The notes below the pieces were generated by a model. It made no database searches, was not told where the DNA came from, and worked only from the letters and a program-made list of their open reading frames with translations. A stretch of DNA of 64,000 nt from Acetobacter aceti NBRC 14818 (GTDB lineage Bacteria; Pseudomonadota; Alphaproteobacteria; Acetobacterales; Acetobacteraceae), in contig NZ_AP023410.1 of the NCBI RefSeq assembly GCF_000193495.2, positions 1,798,001 to 1,862,000 on the forward strand. The letters are read 5' to 3'. The first letter of the stretch is position 1, and each line of letters opens with the position of its first letter. Below, piece by piece: positions 1 through 8,523 of the stretch. Both the position numbers and the translations under genes were made by a program.

Positions 1-1
1 C

Positions 2-535
2 GAAAACTTCGCCTCGCAGCGCTTTGGCGTGAAGCCGGACATGATCACCTTCGCCAAGGCCGTGACCAACGGCATCGTGCCGATGGGCGGCGTGATCGTG
101 ACTGACGAGATCTACAACACCTTCATGACCGGCCCCGAGAACGCCATCGAGTTCGCGCACGGCTATACCTATTCCGGCCATCCGCTGGCGGCCGCCGTGG
201 CGCACACTGTTCTCGACATCATGGAAGAGGAAAGCCTGATCGCCCGCGCCCGCTCGCTTGAGCCGGTGCTGGAAGAAGCCATTCACAGCCTGCGCGACCT
301 GCCGATTGTGCATGACATCCGCAATATCGGCCTTACGGCGGGCGTCGATCTGAAGCCACGTAAAGATGCGCCCGGGGCACGATGTCTTGAACTGTTCGAA
401 AAAGGGCTGAAGAACGGGCTTCTTCTGCGCTGCACGGGCGAGACGATCTCTTTCGGCCCTCCCTTCATTTCGACACCAGAGCAGTTGCGTGACATGGTTG
501 CGACCGTCCGCAAACTGATTACTGAACTGGACTGA
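2..535 (+). CDS. Class III aminotransferase, C-terminal part (beta-alanine/omega-amino acid--pyruvate transaminase-like)
   Basis: The gene begins before the window; the reading frame is open from base 2, giving 177 residues. The PLP-lysine segment (FAKAVTNG, lysine codon at 56-58) is followed by the substrate-loop sequence HGYTYSGHP, which is typical of beta-alanine--pyruvate and other omega-amino acid transaminases. The family transfers the terminal amino group of beta-alanine or a similar omega-amino acid to pyruvate in the cytoplasm, giving alanine and a semialdehyde. The C-terminal small domain is complete to the stop codon. The tautomerase gene follows after 34 bases and could share its transcript. 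The exact substrate cannot be settled from this fragment. Confidence 0.85.
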   Translation, partial: ENFASQRFGVKPDMITFAKAVTNGIVPMGGVIVTDEIYNTFMTGPENAIEFAHGYTYSGHPLAAAVAHTVLDIMEEESLIARARSLEPVLEEAIHSLRDLPIVHDIRNIGLTAGVDLKPRKDAPGARCLELFEKGLKNGLLLRCTGETISFGPPFISTPEQLRDMVATVRKLITELD

Positions 536-569
536 CACCATTCCGCTTCGGCGGACAACGGAGATTTTC

Positions 570-971
570 ATGCCTCTTCTGCATTTTCACGTCTATGAAG
601 GCCGCAACGAGGCCGAGATCAAGAAGCTCCTCGACACGGCGCACGAAGCCATGCTGGAGGCGTTTCAGGTACCGCGTGGCGATCGCTACCAGATCGTGAC
701 CGAGCATAAACCGTCACACATGATTCTTGAGGATACGGGCCTCGATATTCCCCGCACAAAGGACATGGTGCTGCTGCAGGTGTTCAGCCGTCCGCGTGGT
801 GACGGCGGCTTCGCCCTGTTCTACCGTCTGCTCACCGAGCGTCTGGAAGCAGAGTGTGGAATCAAGTCGTCCGACGTCATGATTTCCGTGGTGGAGAACA
901 AGGATGCCCACTGGTCGTTCGGTCTGGGCCGCGCCCAGTTCCTGACAGGCGAGCTTCCGCTCCGGAAGTAA
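570..971 (+). CDS. Tautomerase family protein
   Basis: A 133-residue protein whose mature N-terminus would be proline (Met-Pro-Leu-Leu). Pro2 is the general base of the 4-oxalocrotonate tautomerase/MIF superfamily. The length corresponds to two fused beta-alpha-beta units, as in the Tautomerase_2 type, rather than to the 60-residue 4-OT subunit. A GGAG ribosome site sits 8 bases before ATG 570, which supports this start. Members catalyse keto-enol tautomerisation or related reactions in the cytoplasm; the substrate here is unknown. It lies 34 bases after the transaminase and ends before a hairpin shared with the convergent exonuclease gene. Confidence 0.8.
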   Translation: MPLLHFHVYEGRNEAEIKKLLDTAHEAMLEAFQVPRGDRYQIVTEHKPSHMILEDTGLDIPRTKDMVLLQVFSRPRGDGGFALFYRLLTERLEAECGIKSSDVMISVVENKDAHWSFGLGRAQFLTGELPLRK

Positions 972-980
972 TGAAACAGA

Positions 981-1010
981 GGGCAGACCGGAGAAACGTC
1001 CGATCTGCCC
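981..1010. terminator. Hairpin between convergent genes
   Basis: An imperfect inverted repeat pairs 981-992 with 999-1010: 7 bp (GGGCAGA/TCTGCCC), one C-A mismatch, then 4 bp, with loop GAAACG. It fills the 41-base gap between the stop of the tautomerase gene and the stop of the minus-strand exonuclease gene. There is no clear T run on either side, so its role as a bidirectional terminator is inferred from position and stem strength. Confidence 0.5.
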
Positions 1011-1012
1011 AG

Positions 1013-1528
1013 TTACAACACGCCATCCCGGAGGTCTCTCCAGATTCTCCACAATTCCATCGCGTCCGGTAAGGCCCTGTGCTTTCGCGATGTCCGTTTT
1101 TCTTCCCGCATGCGAACCTGAGCCAGCAACGTAGCGTCTTCCGCCGCCGACACTCCCCTGTGTGCTGACCGCAACGCCTCCACCCATGCTTCCAACACGG
1201 GATGGACGACAGGCCCGCTTTTTCCGACAACGCCACACAGTCTTTTCAGCCAGCCGCGATCAAAGGCCGGCGCATCCGTGACAATCCGGCAGTTTTCCGT
1301 GGCCGCCAGAAAGCGCTGAGCCACCATGGCCGCTGGACTGCCTTCGCGCATGAGCGTGTCCCGACTCACCCCATGCAGAGCCTCGGCTTCTTCCGACCAG
1401 TCTGTCCAATCCGGTTCCGGACGGATCAGGAAGCTTTCACTTTTCCCATTCTCCCAGACCCAGGCGATTTCGATGGGATAACTATCGACGTTGAGAGAAG
1501 AGGCTTCATTATCCAGAAAAATGAACAC
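1013..1528 (-). CDS. DEDDh-type 3'-5' exonuclease domain protein
   Basis: Residues near the N-terminus show the ExoI motif FLDNEAS (D-x-E). Then come LHGVSRDTL, a TDAPAFDRGWL segment (ExoII Asp) and a C-terminal HRALPDAMEL (ExoIII His/Asp), all in the order of the DnaQ-like DEDDh exonuclease fold. The family degrades DNA or RNA 3'-5' with two metal ions; as a stand-alone protein it may act in repair or RNA trimming. The start is uncertain. GTG 1528 places the first strand just before the DxE motif, whereas the longest open frame uses TTG 1588 with no ribosome site. The gene is convergent with the tautomerase gene. Confidence 0.7.
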   Translation of the reverse strand: MFIFLDNEASSLNVDSYPIEIAWVWENGKSESFLIRPEPDWTDWSEEAEALHGVSRDTLMREGSPAAMVAQRFLAATENCRIVTDAPAFDRGWLKRLCGVVGKSGPVVHPVLEAWVEALRSAHRGVSAAEDATLLAQVRMREEKRTSRKHRALPDAMELWRIWRDLRDGVL

Positions 1529-1588
1529 GTTAGAGCCAGCACTGCCTTTCTGTACCGGATATTCTGCCGGGCCATGAGCGCCGAACAA

Positions 1589-1993
1589 GACAGAAATAGA
1601 CGCATTTCAGAAGAATCTTTACATCATTTTATGTCCATTCAATGGCTTAATATATAATTTTTCTTTTATTTTCAATTGATTGAAAATTTTCAGCCTTTCT
1701 GACTCTAATTTTTTTGTGTCAAAACATTTCTAATTGTCCTCCTGTTTCATGATTACGTTTTTTAATTTGCTTCATACTCAATCCGAAAAACACTCGGATT
1801 CAGAAAAAACCCTTTTTTTGACACAATCCATGGAAAGCCCCTTCACGCCCCGCAATCACGTTACGGATTGAACATCCCTGCTTTGGTGTTTTGACGCATA
1901 TCCGGTATGTTTCGGGTTCGCATCGTTCTGCGCGTCCGCGACCCATCACACAAGCCGGGCTTGGCCCGAAACTGGATGTCAGGAGCTTTCGGG
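1589..1993. other. AT-rich intergenic region before the ethanolamine genes
   Basis: About 400 bases without a convincing gene; 1600-1830 is strongly AT-rich compared with the surrounding genes. It must carry the promoter of the eutB operon and possibly that of the minus-strand exonuclease gene. A small hairpin (CGGGC TTG GCCCG, 1956-1968) lies just before the eutB ribosome site and could influence translation. I looked for a cobalamin riboswitch because the enzyme uses adenosylcobalamin, but saw no B12-box sequence. Confidence 0.5.
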
Positions 1994-3376
1994 ATGAGCT
2001 TCCATCATACACTCGGCGGAGAACGCTACGGATTTGATGACCTCAAGGCGCTGCTCGCAGCCGCATCCTCCCAGAGATCTGGCGATGAGCTGGCAGGCCT
2101 TGCCGCCACATCCGACGGTCAGCGCATGGCCGCCCGCTATGCCCTGGCGGAGCTGCCTCTCAGCACTTTCCTGAGCACCGATCTCGTTCCCTACGAAGAA
2201 GACGAGGTCACGCGGCTGATCGTGGATACTCACGACAAGGCCGCCTTCGCTCCCATCGCCCATCTGACGGTTGGTGGTTTCCGTGACTGGCTCCTGTCGC
2301 ACGAGGCTGACACAGCGACCCTCGCCGCCGTAGCGCCGGGCATCACACCTGAAATGGCCGCCGCCGTCAGCAAGATCATGCGCAATCAGGATCTGATGAG
2401 CGTTGCGCGCAAGATCAGGGTGATAACCAGGTTCCGCAACACCATCGGACTTGAGGGATGCCTCGCCTCCCGTCTGCAACCCAACCATCCGACGGACGAT
2501 CTCAAAGGCATCGCCGCCTCCACGCTGGACGGGCTGCTGTATGGCATGGGTGATGCAGTCATCGGGATCAATCCGGCAACGGACAGTGTCGCCAACGGAC
2601 TGGCGCTGCTCGACATGCTCGACCATGCCCGACAGCATTACGATATTCCCACTCAGACCTGCGTTTTGACGCATGTGACGAACACCATCGAGATCATCAA
2701 TCGCGGTGGCGCGGTCGATCTGGTGTTCCAGTCCATCGCCGGCACCCAGAAGGCCAATGAAGGGTTTGGCGTCAACCTCGCCATCCTCAAGGAAGCCCAT
2801 GATGCCGCGCAGGGACTGAAGCGCGGCACGGTCGGCGACAACCTCATGTATTTCGAGACCGGACAGGGTGCAGCGCTTTCCGCTGACGCGCATCACGGCA
2901 TTGACCAGCAGACCGTCGAGGCGCGGGCCTATGCTGTGGCTCGGGCCTACAGACCGCTGCTGGTCAACACGGTCGTGGGCTTCATTGGTCCGGAATATCT
3001 CTATGACGGCAAGCAGATCATCCGCGCCGGTCTTGAGGATCATTTCTGCGCCAAGCTGATGGGCGTGCCGATGGGATGTGACGCCTGTTACACCAATCAC
3101 GCCGAAGCCGATCAGGACGACATGGACAACCTGATGGTGCTGCTGGGCACAGCGGGCATTTCCTTCCTGATCGGTGTGCCGGGCGCGGATGACATCATGC
3201 TCAACTATCAGAGCCTGTCCTTCCACGACATTCTGACATTGCGGACGCTGCTGAACCTGAAACCGGCACCTGAATTCGCGGCATGGCTTGAAAAAATGGG
3301 GCTGTATGACAGCGGCAATAACAGAATGCTGCCCCTGTCTCCCAGCCAGACACTTCTTGGCCAGATGATTGCCTGA
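1994..3376 (+). CDS. eutB: Ethanolamine ammonia-lyase large subunit
   Basis: The 460-residue product matches EutB in length (about 453 in E. coli) and in sequence, for example the stretches around VFQSIAGTQKANEGFGVN and CDACYTNHAEADQDD. With EutC and adenosylcobalamin it converts ethanolamine to acetaldehyde and ammonia; EutB carries the TIM-barrel active site. ATG 1994 is chosen because AGGAG at 1981-1985 lies 8 bases upstream and the homologous sequence begins at MSFHHTLGG; the open frame extends to 1907 with no ribosome site. eutC starts one base after this stop. No microcompartment shell genes, eutA reactivase or eutR regulator are seen next to it. Confidence 0.95.
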   Translation: MSFHHTLGGERYGFDDLKALLAAASSQRSGDELAGLAATSDGQRMAARYALAELPLSTFLSTDLVPYEEDEVTRLIVDTHDKAAFAPIAHLTVGGFRDWLLSHEADTATLAAVAPGITPEMAAAVSKIMRNQDLMSVARKIRVITRFRNTIGLEGCLASRLQPNHPTDDLKGIAASTLDGLLYGMGDAVIGINPATDSVANGLALLDMLDHARQHYDIPTQTCVLTHVTNTIEIINRGGAVDLVFQSIAGTQKANEGFGVNLAILKEAHDAAQGLKRGTVGDNLMYFETGQGAALSADAHHGIDQQTVEARAYAVARAYRPLLVNTVVGFIGPEYLYDGKQIIRAGLEDHFCAKLMGVPMGCDACYTNHAEADQDDMDNLMVLLGTAGISFLIGVPGADDIMLNYQSLSFHDILTLRTLLNLKPAPEFAAWLEKMGLYDSGNNRMLPLSPSQTLLGQMIA

Positions 3377-3377
3377 C

Positions 3378-4178
3378 ATGACAGACAAGACACTCCCCAC
3401 CGCATCAACCAGAGGCGGCAGCCCCGACCCGTGGCAAGGACTGCGTTCCCTCACCCGCGCCCGCATCGGGCTGGGCCGCAGCGGAAATGCCCAGCGCAGC
3501 ACGGATGTTCTCGCGTTTCAGGCGGCCCACGCACAGGCGCGTGACGCCGTGCATACGCCGCTCGACATCGACACGATGCAGGCGCAGCTGAAGGACGAAC
3601 CCTGCCTGATCGTTCACAGCCGCGCACCGGATCGCCCGACCTATCTGCGTCGGCCTGATCTGGGACGGCGACTTGATGCCGAAAGCCTCGCCAGTCTGAA
3701 AAAAGGCTGCTGGGATGTCGTGTTTGTTGCAGCAGATGGCCTCTCCTCCGTCGCCACAACGGAGGGCGCGGTTGCCCTGTATCACGCGATGAAAGAGCGC
3801 CTGAAAGACTGGTCGATTGCGCCTCTTGTCATTGCAAAGGAAGGTCGCGTCGCCATAGGCGATGAGATCGCCGCCGCCATGGGCGCCAGCATGGTCGTCA
3901 TGATGATCGGCGAACGTCCGGGCCTCAGCGTTGCGAACAGCATGGGCGCCTATCTCACATACGCACCACGCGTGGGCTGCCCGGATTCGGCGCGCAACTG
4001 CCTTTCCAACATTCACCCTCATGGCCAGCAAACGGCTGCGGCGGCTGACAAGCTCGCCTGGCTGATGCGCGAGGCCAGACAGCGCAAGCTGACCGGCGTC
4101 GATCTGAAAGATGACGCACCGGAAAGCACACTTCTCCAACAGACACCACCCGCTCTTGATAAGGACACACGCGCATGA
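3378..4178 (+). CDS. eutC: Ethanolamine ammonia-lyase small subunit
   Basis: A 266-residue EutC. Conserved segments include RARIGLGRSG near the N-terminus, a DVVFVAADGLSS stretch, and GERPGLSVANSMGAYLTYAPRVG, which helps bind the cobalamin. It forms the alpha/beta heterodimers of the ammonia-lyase with EutB. ATG 3378 begins one base after the eutB stop, indicating translational coupling; a TTG at 3369 inside eutB is a less likely start. The stop overlaps the start of the permease gene by 4 bases (ATGA). Confidence 0.94.
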   Translation: MTDKTLPTASTRGGSPDPWQGLRSLTRARIGLGRSGNAQRSTDVLAFQAAHAQARDAVHTPLDIDTMQAQLKDEPCLIVHSRAPDRPTYLRRPDLGRRLDAESLASLKKGCWDVVFVAADGLSSVATTEGAVALYHAMKERLKDWSIAPLVIAKEGRVAIGDEIAAAMGASMVVMMIGERPGLSVANSMGAYLTYAPRVGCPDSARNCLSNIHPHGQQTAAAADKLAWLMREARQRKLTGVDLKDDAPESTLLQQTPPALDKDTRA

Positions 4179-5530
4179 CCACGGGTGCGACAAAACTCAA
4201 CAAGACACTGAGTGCTTTCCATTTATGGGGTATCGGTGTCGGCCTTGTGATTTCAGGCGAATATTTCGGCTGGAGTTATGGATGGGGCACGGCCGGAACG
4301 CTTGGTTTCATGGTCGCCACGATCTTCGTAGCCCTGATGTACACATCCTTTATCTTCAGTTTTACGGAACTGACGACAGCCATTCCCCATGCAGGTGGTC
4401 CGTTCACTTACAGCTTCCGCGCACTGGGTCCGCTGGGAGGTCTGATCGCAGGCCTTGCGACTCTCGTTGAATTCATTTTCGCACCTCCTGCAATCGCTCT
4501 TGCGATTGGTGCTTATCTGAACGTGCAGTTTCCGGCTTTATCACCCAAAGTTGCGGCCGTGGGTGCTTACATCATCTTCATGGCGCTCAATATAGTCGGC
4601 GTTCATATTGCCGCATCCTTTGAACTGTTCGTGACCATAGCGGCCATTATCGAACTTCTTGTCTTCATGGGTGTGGTCGCACCCGCCTTCTCATGGGACA
4701 ACTTCATTCATGACGGCTGGGGCGTTGCTCCTCATTTCGGTCTTGAAGCTATGGGAGGCATTTTTGCCGCCATTCCTTTTGCCATCTGGTTCTTTCTCGC
4801 CATTGAAGGCGTGGCAATGGCGGCAGAAGAAGCAAAAGACCCAAAACGTTCGATTCCTGTGGCCTATATCGCAAGTGTGCTGACGCTCGTTTCCCTTGCT
4901 TTCGGCGTCATGATCTTTGCCGGTGGTGTGGGTGACTGGAAAGCGCTGGCTAATCTGAATGATCCGCTTCCCGAGGCCATGAAACGTGTTGTCGGAACAA
5001 ACAGCGGCTGGCTGCACATGCTGGTATGGCTTGGACTTTTCGGTCTTGTCGCCTCCCTGCACGGCATCATCATGGGCTACGCCCGTCAGATCTTTGCGCT
5101 TGCCCGCGCCGGATTTCTTCCTGCGGTTCTGGGAAAGATCCATCCACGCTTCCAGACCCCTTACGTCGCTACCATTGCAGGCGGAATCGTGGGAATCGCT
5201 GCTATTTTCTCTGACGATGTTGTTTCGATAGCTGGTCAGTCCCTGACAGCCACACTTGTCACGATGTCCGTTTTCGGTGCTCTGACCATGTATATTCTCA
5301 GCATGATCAGCCTGTTCGTGCTGCGTCGCAAGGAGCCGGACATGGAGCGTTCCTACCGTGCGCCACTTTATCCGATCCTTCCGGCACTCGCCTTGAGTTG
5401 CGCAATTGTCGCACTGACTGCGGTTATTTTTTACAACACAACAATTTTCTTGATTTATATCGCATTCATAATGATTTTGTCTGTGTTCTTTATGATGCGA
5501 TCCACGAAGAAGCGCCTGCAGGCTTCCTGA
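4175..5530 (+). CDS. eat: Ethanolamine permease (Eat-type, APC superfamily)
   Basis: A 451-residue inner-membrane protein with about 12 hydrophobic segments. The N-terminal sequence LWGIGVGLVISGEYFGWSYG is characteristic of the Eat/ethanolamine branch of the amino acid-polyamine-organocation superfamily. It should import ethanolamine by proton symport or exchange. Its start overlaps the eutC stop (ATGA), with AAGGA at 4161-4165 as ribosome site, so the three genes form one operon that delivers and then cleaves ethanolamine. A porin gene follows after 35 bases, probably in the same transcript. Confidence 0.9.
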   Translation: MTTGATKLNKTLSAFHLWGIGVGLVISGEYFGWSYGWGTAGTLGFMVATIFVALMYTSFIFSFTELTTAIPHAGGPFTYSFRALGPLGGLIAGLATLVEFIFAPPAIALAIGAYLNVQFPALSPKVAAVGAYIIFMALNIVGVHIAASFELFVTIAAIIELLVFMGVVAPAFSWDNFIHDGWGVAPHFGLEAMGGIFAAIPFAIWFFLAIEGVAMAAEEAKDPKRSIPVAYIASVLTLVSLAFGVMIFAGGVGDWKALANLNDPLPEAMKRVVGTNSGWLHMLVWLGLFGLVASLHGIIMGYARQIFALARAGFLPAVLGKIHPRFQTPYVATIAGGIVGIAAIFSDDVVSIAGQSLTATLVTMSVFGALTMYILSMISLFVLRRKEPDMERSYRAPLYPILPALALSCAIVALTAVIFYNTTIFLIYIAFIMILSVFFMMRSTKKRLQAS

Positions 5531-5565
5531 GCCAGTCAGAGTCGATCACGAGAGAGGGAAGTTAT

Positions 5566-7044
5566 ATGATCGAGAAATACCGCAGAAAAGGCCTGCTTCT
5601 TTCATCAGCACTGATGACAGCAAGCCTGATCCTGCCGTATGCGGCCCACGCACAGACTGTGTCATCGCCAGCTCCGGCAACGGCACCTGTCGTCAACATC
5701 AATGCGCCCAAAGCCACGCCGGCTCCTGACGCCCTGGCTGACAACGACAAACTCGTCGATGACGATGTTGCGGAAACCGAAGAAAGCCTGAAAGTCGTAC
5801 AGGGCAACATTTTCCACCCCAAGGCAGGAAAACCTCTCTCCTACTGGGATGGACTGGTGGGGCATCTCACCGTGGAAGCCGGTATCGCCGGCAACCCCTG
5901 GACACGCTCGGCACGCAACTTCGGACAGTTCTATGTTGACCGCGCCAACACCGTTACACTCAACCAGATCATGGGCTCCCTCTCCCATCCTGTCACGAGC
6001 ATTGGTGATGGTTACGGCTTCGGCTTCAACTTTGAAGTCATGTATGGTTCGGATGCGCGTTTCGATCCGACCGCAGGTATGGGTAGTGGCTCATTAACAG
6101 GTCTGTATCAGTGGGTTCCGACACAGGCGCATGTTGACTTCCACATGCCGTGGCTCTTCAAGCGGGGTATCGATGTCCAGCTTGGTCAGATGTATGGTCT
6201 GCTCGGTTCCGAAGGCACACCGGCCCTTGCCCGTCCCTTCTATACCTTCAACTATGCCTCGGATTACATCGTACCGTTCCAGGTCATCGGCATCTATACC
6301 ACGCTACACCTGAACAAGCATGTTGACTGGATTCTGGGTATTGACGCGGGCAACTCAACGTCCTTCGGCAATGCCGGAAACAACAGCCGCCCGAAGGGAA
6401 CTTTCGGCTTCGCCTTCAACGATCTCATGGATGGCAAGCTGAGCTTCCATCTCCTTGGTCACTTCGGTCCGCAGGGCAACAATGGAGATTCGCGCGCCGC
6501 GGCCGGATGGTACAGTGTGGGCGTCGGCAAGATCGCCAACGAAAAGATGCAGTATAACGGCGACATCCTTGCGACCTACAAGCTCAACAAAAAGATGACC
6601 ATCACTGTTGACGGGACCTATCTGCATGATGATCTGGCGCGTGATGATGTCTATGGTGTCACAAGCTATTTCGCCTACGACATCAATCCGAACCTGACCT
6701 TCAACGCCCGTGGTGAAATCCTGCGTGACAACACAGGCGGCACGATCGCTGAATATTCAAGCTTCACATCCTTTACCAAGGCTTTGACAAACCAGCCTTA
6801 CCCCTACTATGTCGCGGCTCCAACGACCTTTGGTGCGCTGACGGTCGGCGTCACCTATCGTCCGGAATTCATCAACAAACATGTCAGTTTCGGACAGTTC
6901 ACCTTCCGTCCAGAAGTCCGTCTCGACAAATCGCTCAACGGGACACGCCCCTTCAACCAGGCGGGCACGGTCGCCAATCCGGTCGTCAACAACGGCACCA
7001 GCAACATGCTGTGGTTCAACGCCGATGCCATCTGGGCCTTCTGA
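5566..7044 (+). CDS. Outer membrane beta-barrel porin (BBP2-like)
   Basis: 492 residues with a clear signal peptide (KYRRKGLLLSSALMTASLILP, cleavage near AHA-Q), an acidic linker, and then a long alternating aromatic/glycine barrel beginning near LSYWDGLVGHLTVEAGI and ending in a terminal phenylalanine (DAIWAF), as expected for BAM-inserted outer membrane proteins. It resembles the BBP2-type porins common in acetic acid bacteria. ATG 5566 has GAGGGAA just upstream. The gene lies 35 bases after the ethanolamine permease gene, so it may provide the outer-membrane route for ethanolamine; that role is inferred only from position. Confidence 0.85.
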   Translation: MIEKYRRKGLLLSSALMTASLILPYAAHAQTVSSPAPATAPVVNINAPKATPAPDALADNDKLVDDDVAETEESLKVVQGNIFHPKAGKPLSYWDGLVGHLTVEAGIAGNPWTRSARNFGQFYVDRANTVTLNQIMGSLSHPVTSIGDGYGFGFNFEVMYGSDARFDPTAGMGSGSLTGLYQWVPTQAHVDFHMPWLFKRGIDVQLGQMYGLLGSEGTPALARPFYTFNYASDYIVPFQVIGIYTTLHLNKHVDWILGIDAGNSTSFGNAGNNSRPKGTFGFAFNDLMDGKLSFHLLGHFGPQGNNGDSRAAAGWYSVGVGKIANEKMQYNGDILATYKLNKKMTITVDGTYLHDDLARDDVYGVTSYFAYDINPNLTFNARGEILRDNTGGTIAEYSSFTSFTKALTNQPYPYYVAAPTTFGALTVGVTYRPEFINKHVSFGQFTFRPEVRLDKSLNGTRPFNQAGTVANPVVNNGTSNMLWFNADAIWAF

Positions 7045-7074
7045 TCCAGATTACGCATAAACAGACTGTCTATA

Positions 7075-7098
7075 CAGGGGAGTGCCAGCACTCCCCTG
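7075..7098 (+). terminator. Strong hairpin after the porin gene
   Basis: A perfect 11-base inverted repeat (7075-7085 with 7088-7098, GC-rich) begins 30 bases after the porin stop. It is not followed by a T run, so it may be a transcript-stabilising 3' hairpin or a factor-assisted terminator of the eut operon rather than a classical intrinsic terminator. Confidence 0.6.
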
Positions 7099-7175
7099 AA
7101 CGAAAAGAGATCGCCACAAGCGCCTCTCGCCATGATCCTGTGAACATGATCTTATAGGCCCACCAACCACCATGG

Positions 7176-8417
7176 ATGGGCCTGATGGTCACAGCTCCTT
7201 TTGCGGTCAACGCACACGCCTCACGCGGCAGACTCTATGACGAGCCTGCGTCTCCCACACGCTCGCCCTGGCAGCGGGATCGTGACCGGGTCATCCATTC
7301 ATCAGGCTTCCGGCGGCTTCAGTACAAAACTCAGGTTTTTATCAATCACGAAGGTGATTTCTTCCGAACCCGCCTGACACACTCCCTCGAAGTGGCCCAG
7401 ATCGCACGATCCATGGCCAGGCATTTCGGAGCAGATGAAGACATCACAGAAGCCATCGCCCTCGCCCATGATCTTGGTCACACTCCTTTCGGCCATGCAG
7501 GAGAGGATGCTCTTTCCCTCGCGATGGAGCCTTGGGGCGGGTTCGATCACAATACACAGGCTCTTCGGCAGGTGACTGTACTGGAGCAACGTTATCTCCA
7601 GTTCGATGGCCTCAATCTGACATGGGAAACGCTGGAAGGACTGGTGAAACATAACGGCCCGGTCAGTCACGTTTCCGGCTGGCTGCGCGATTATACAGCA
7701 GCTCAGGATCTGGAGTTGCACACCTTCGCTTCGCTTGAGGCGCAACTGGCAGCCTTGGCCGACGATATCGCCTATCACGGGCATGATCTGGACGACGGGA
7801 TCAAATCCGGTCTGCTTACGCTGGACGATCTGGTTGATGTGCCCGTGGTCAGCGACGCCTTGCGGGAAGCGCGTCGGATTGCCGCAACCCTGCCGCCCCG
7901 TCCCGTTACATCCTTCGGAGCCGGTAGCCGCACGGGGGATGCACCCACGACCGCCAGCGCATCCATCGCTACACAGGATCAACGCCTCCGCCATGAGATG
8001 GTGAGGCGTATCGTCCATGCTCTCGTCTCGGATGTTCTCAAACAAACCGAAAAAAATCTCGTCGCTCTCGAACCGAAATCCGCCAGCGACATCCGTCATG
8101 CCACCAAGCCGGTTGTAAGTTTCAGTCCGGCCATGGGCGAGGCCAATGCGCAGATCCGTTCTTTCCTGTTCGCCAACCTTTATCGGCACTGGAAAGTCAA
8201 ACGGATGACGCACAAGGCGAAGCATGTGGTCGCCGAGCTGTTCGATACGCTGGGCTCATCCCCAGGTCTTCTGCCTGACGGATGGCGTGAACAGGCCGAT
8301 GCCGCCGCCGATGAAGCAGGGCGCCGCCGTGTCGTCGCCGACTATCTGGCGTCCATGACCGACCGTTTCGCGATGGAAGAGCATCGGCGTCTGACCGATC
8401 TGTCCGTGCCGGGGTAA
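7176..8417 (+). CDS. dgt: Deoxyguanosinetriphosphate triphosphohydrolase-like protein
   Basis: A 413-residue HD-domain protein. The metal-binding motifs are visible: TRLTHSLEVAQIAR (His69), AHDLGHTPFGHAGE (His98-Asp99) and a later YHGHDLDDG. Family members hydrolyse dNTPs, classically dGTP, to the deoxynucleoside and tripolyphosphate and so influence the dNTP pool and defence against foreign DNA. A Ser/Thr/Ala-rich stretch of about 30 residues near position 245-270 looks like a lineage-specific loop. The start at 7176 is the first in frame; ATG 7185 is also possible. It is separated from the porin by about 130 bases and appears monocistronic. Confidence 0.88.
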   Translation: MGLMVTAPFAVNAHASRGRLYDEPASPTRSPWQRDRDRVIHSSGFRRLQYKTQVFINHEGDFFRTRLTHSLEVAQIARSMARHFGADEDITEAIALAHDLGHTPFGHAGEDALSLAMEPWGGFDHNTQALRQVTVLEQRYLQFDGLNLTWETLEGLVKHNGPVSHVSGWLRDYTAAQDLELHTFASLEAQLAALADDIAYHGHDLDDGIKSGLLTLDDLVDVPVVSDALREARRIAATLPPRPVTSFGAGSRTGDAPTTASASIATQDQRLRHEMVRRIVHALVSDVLKQTEKNLVALEPKSASDIRHATKPVVSFSPAMGEANAQIRSFLFANLYRHWKVKRMTHKAKHVVAELFDTLGSSPGLLPDGWREQADAAADEAGRRRVVADYLASMTDRFAMEEHRRLTDLSVPG

Positions 8418-8523
8418 TATCAGCGGCGTTACGGATTGACCCTTCTGCGGGCTTTGCTCTTACCCACAGGGAGACAAAGCCAATCCCGAACACCACAATG
8501 GTATACAGGAACACCGAAGTTTC

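Noticed and set aside
1650-1993. Possible cobalamin riboswitch before eutB
   Set aside because: No B12-box consensus or expected multi-stem layout was visible; only a 5-bp hairpin at 1956-1968.
1979-3502. 507-codon minus-strand open frame opposite eutB
   Set aside because: It is the shadow of the EutB/EutC coding sequence; the translation matches no family, is rich in His/Arg/Gln, and lacks a ribosome site.
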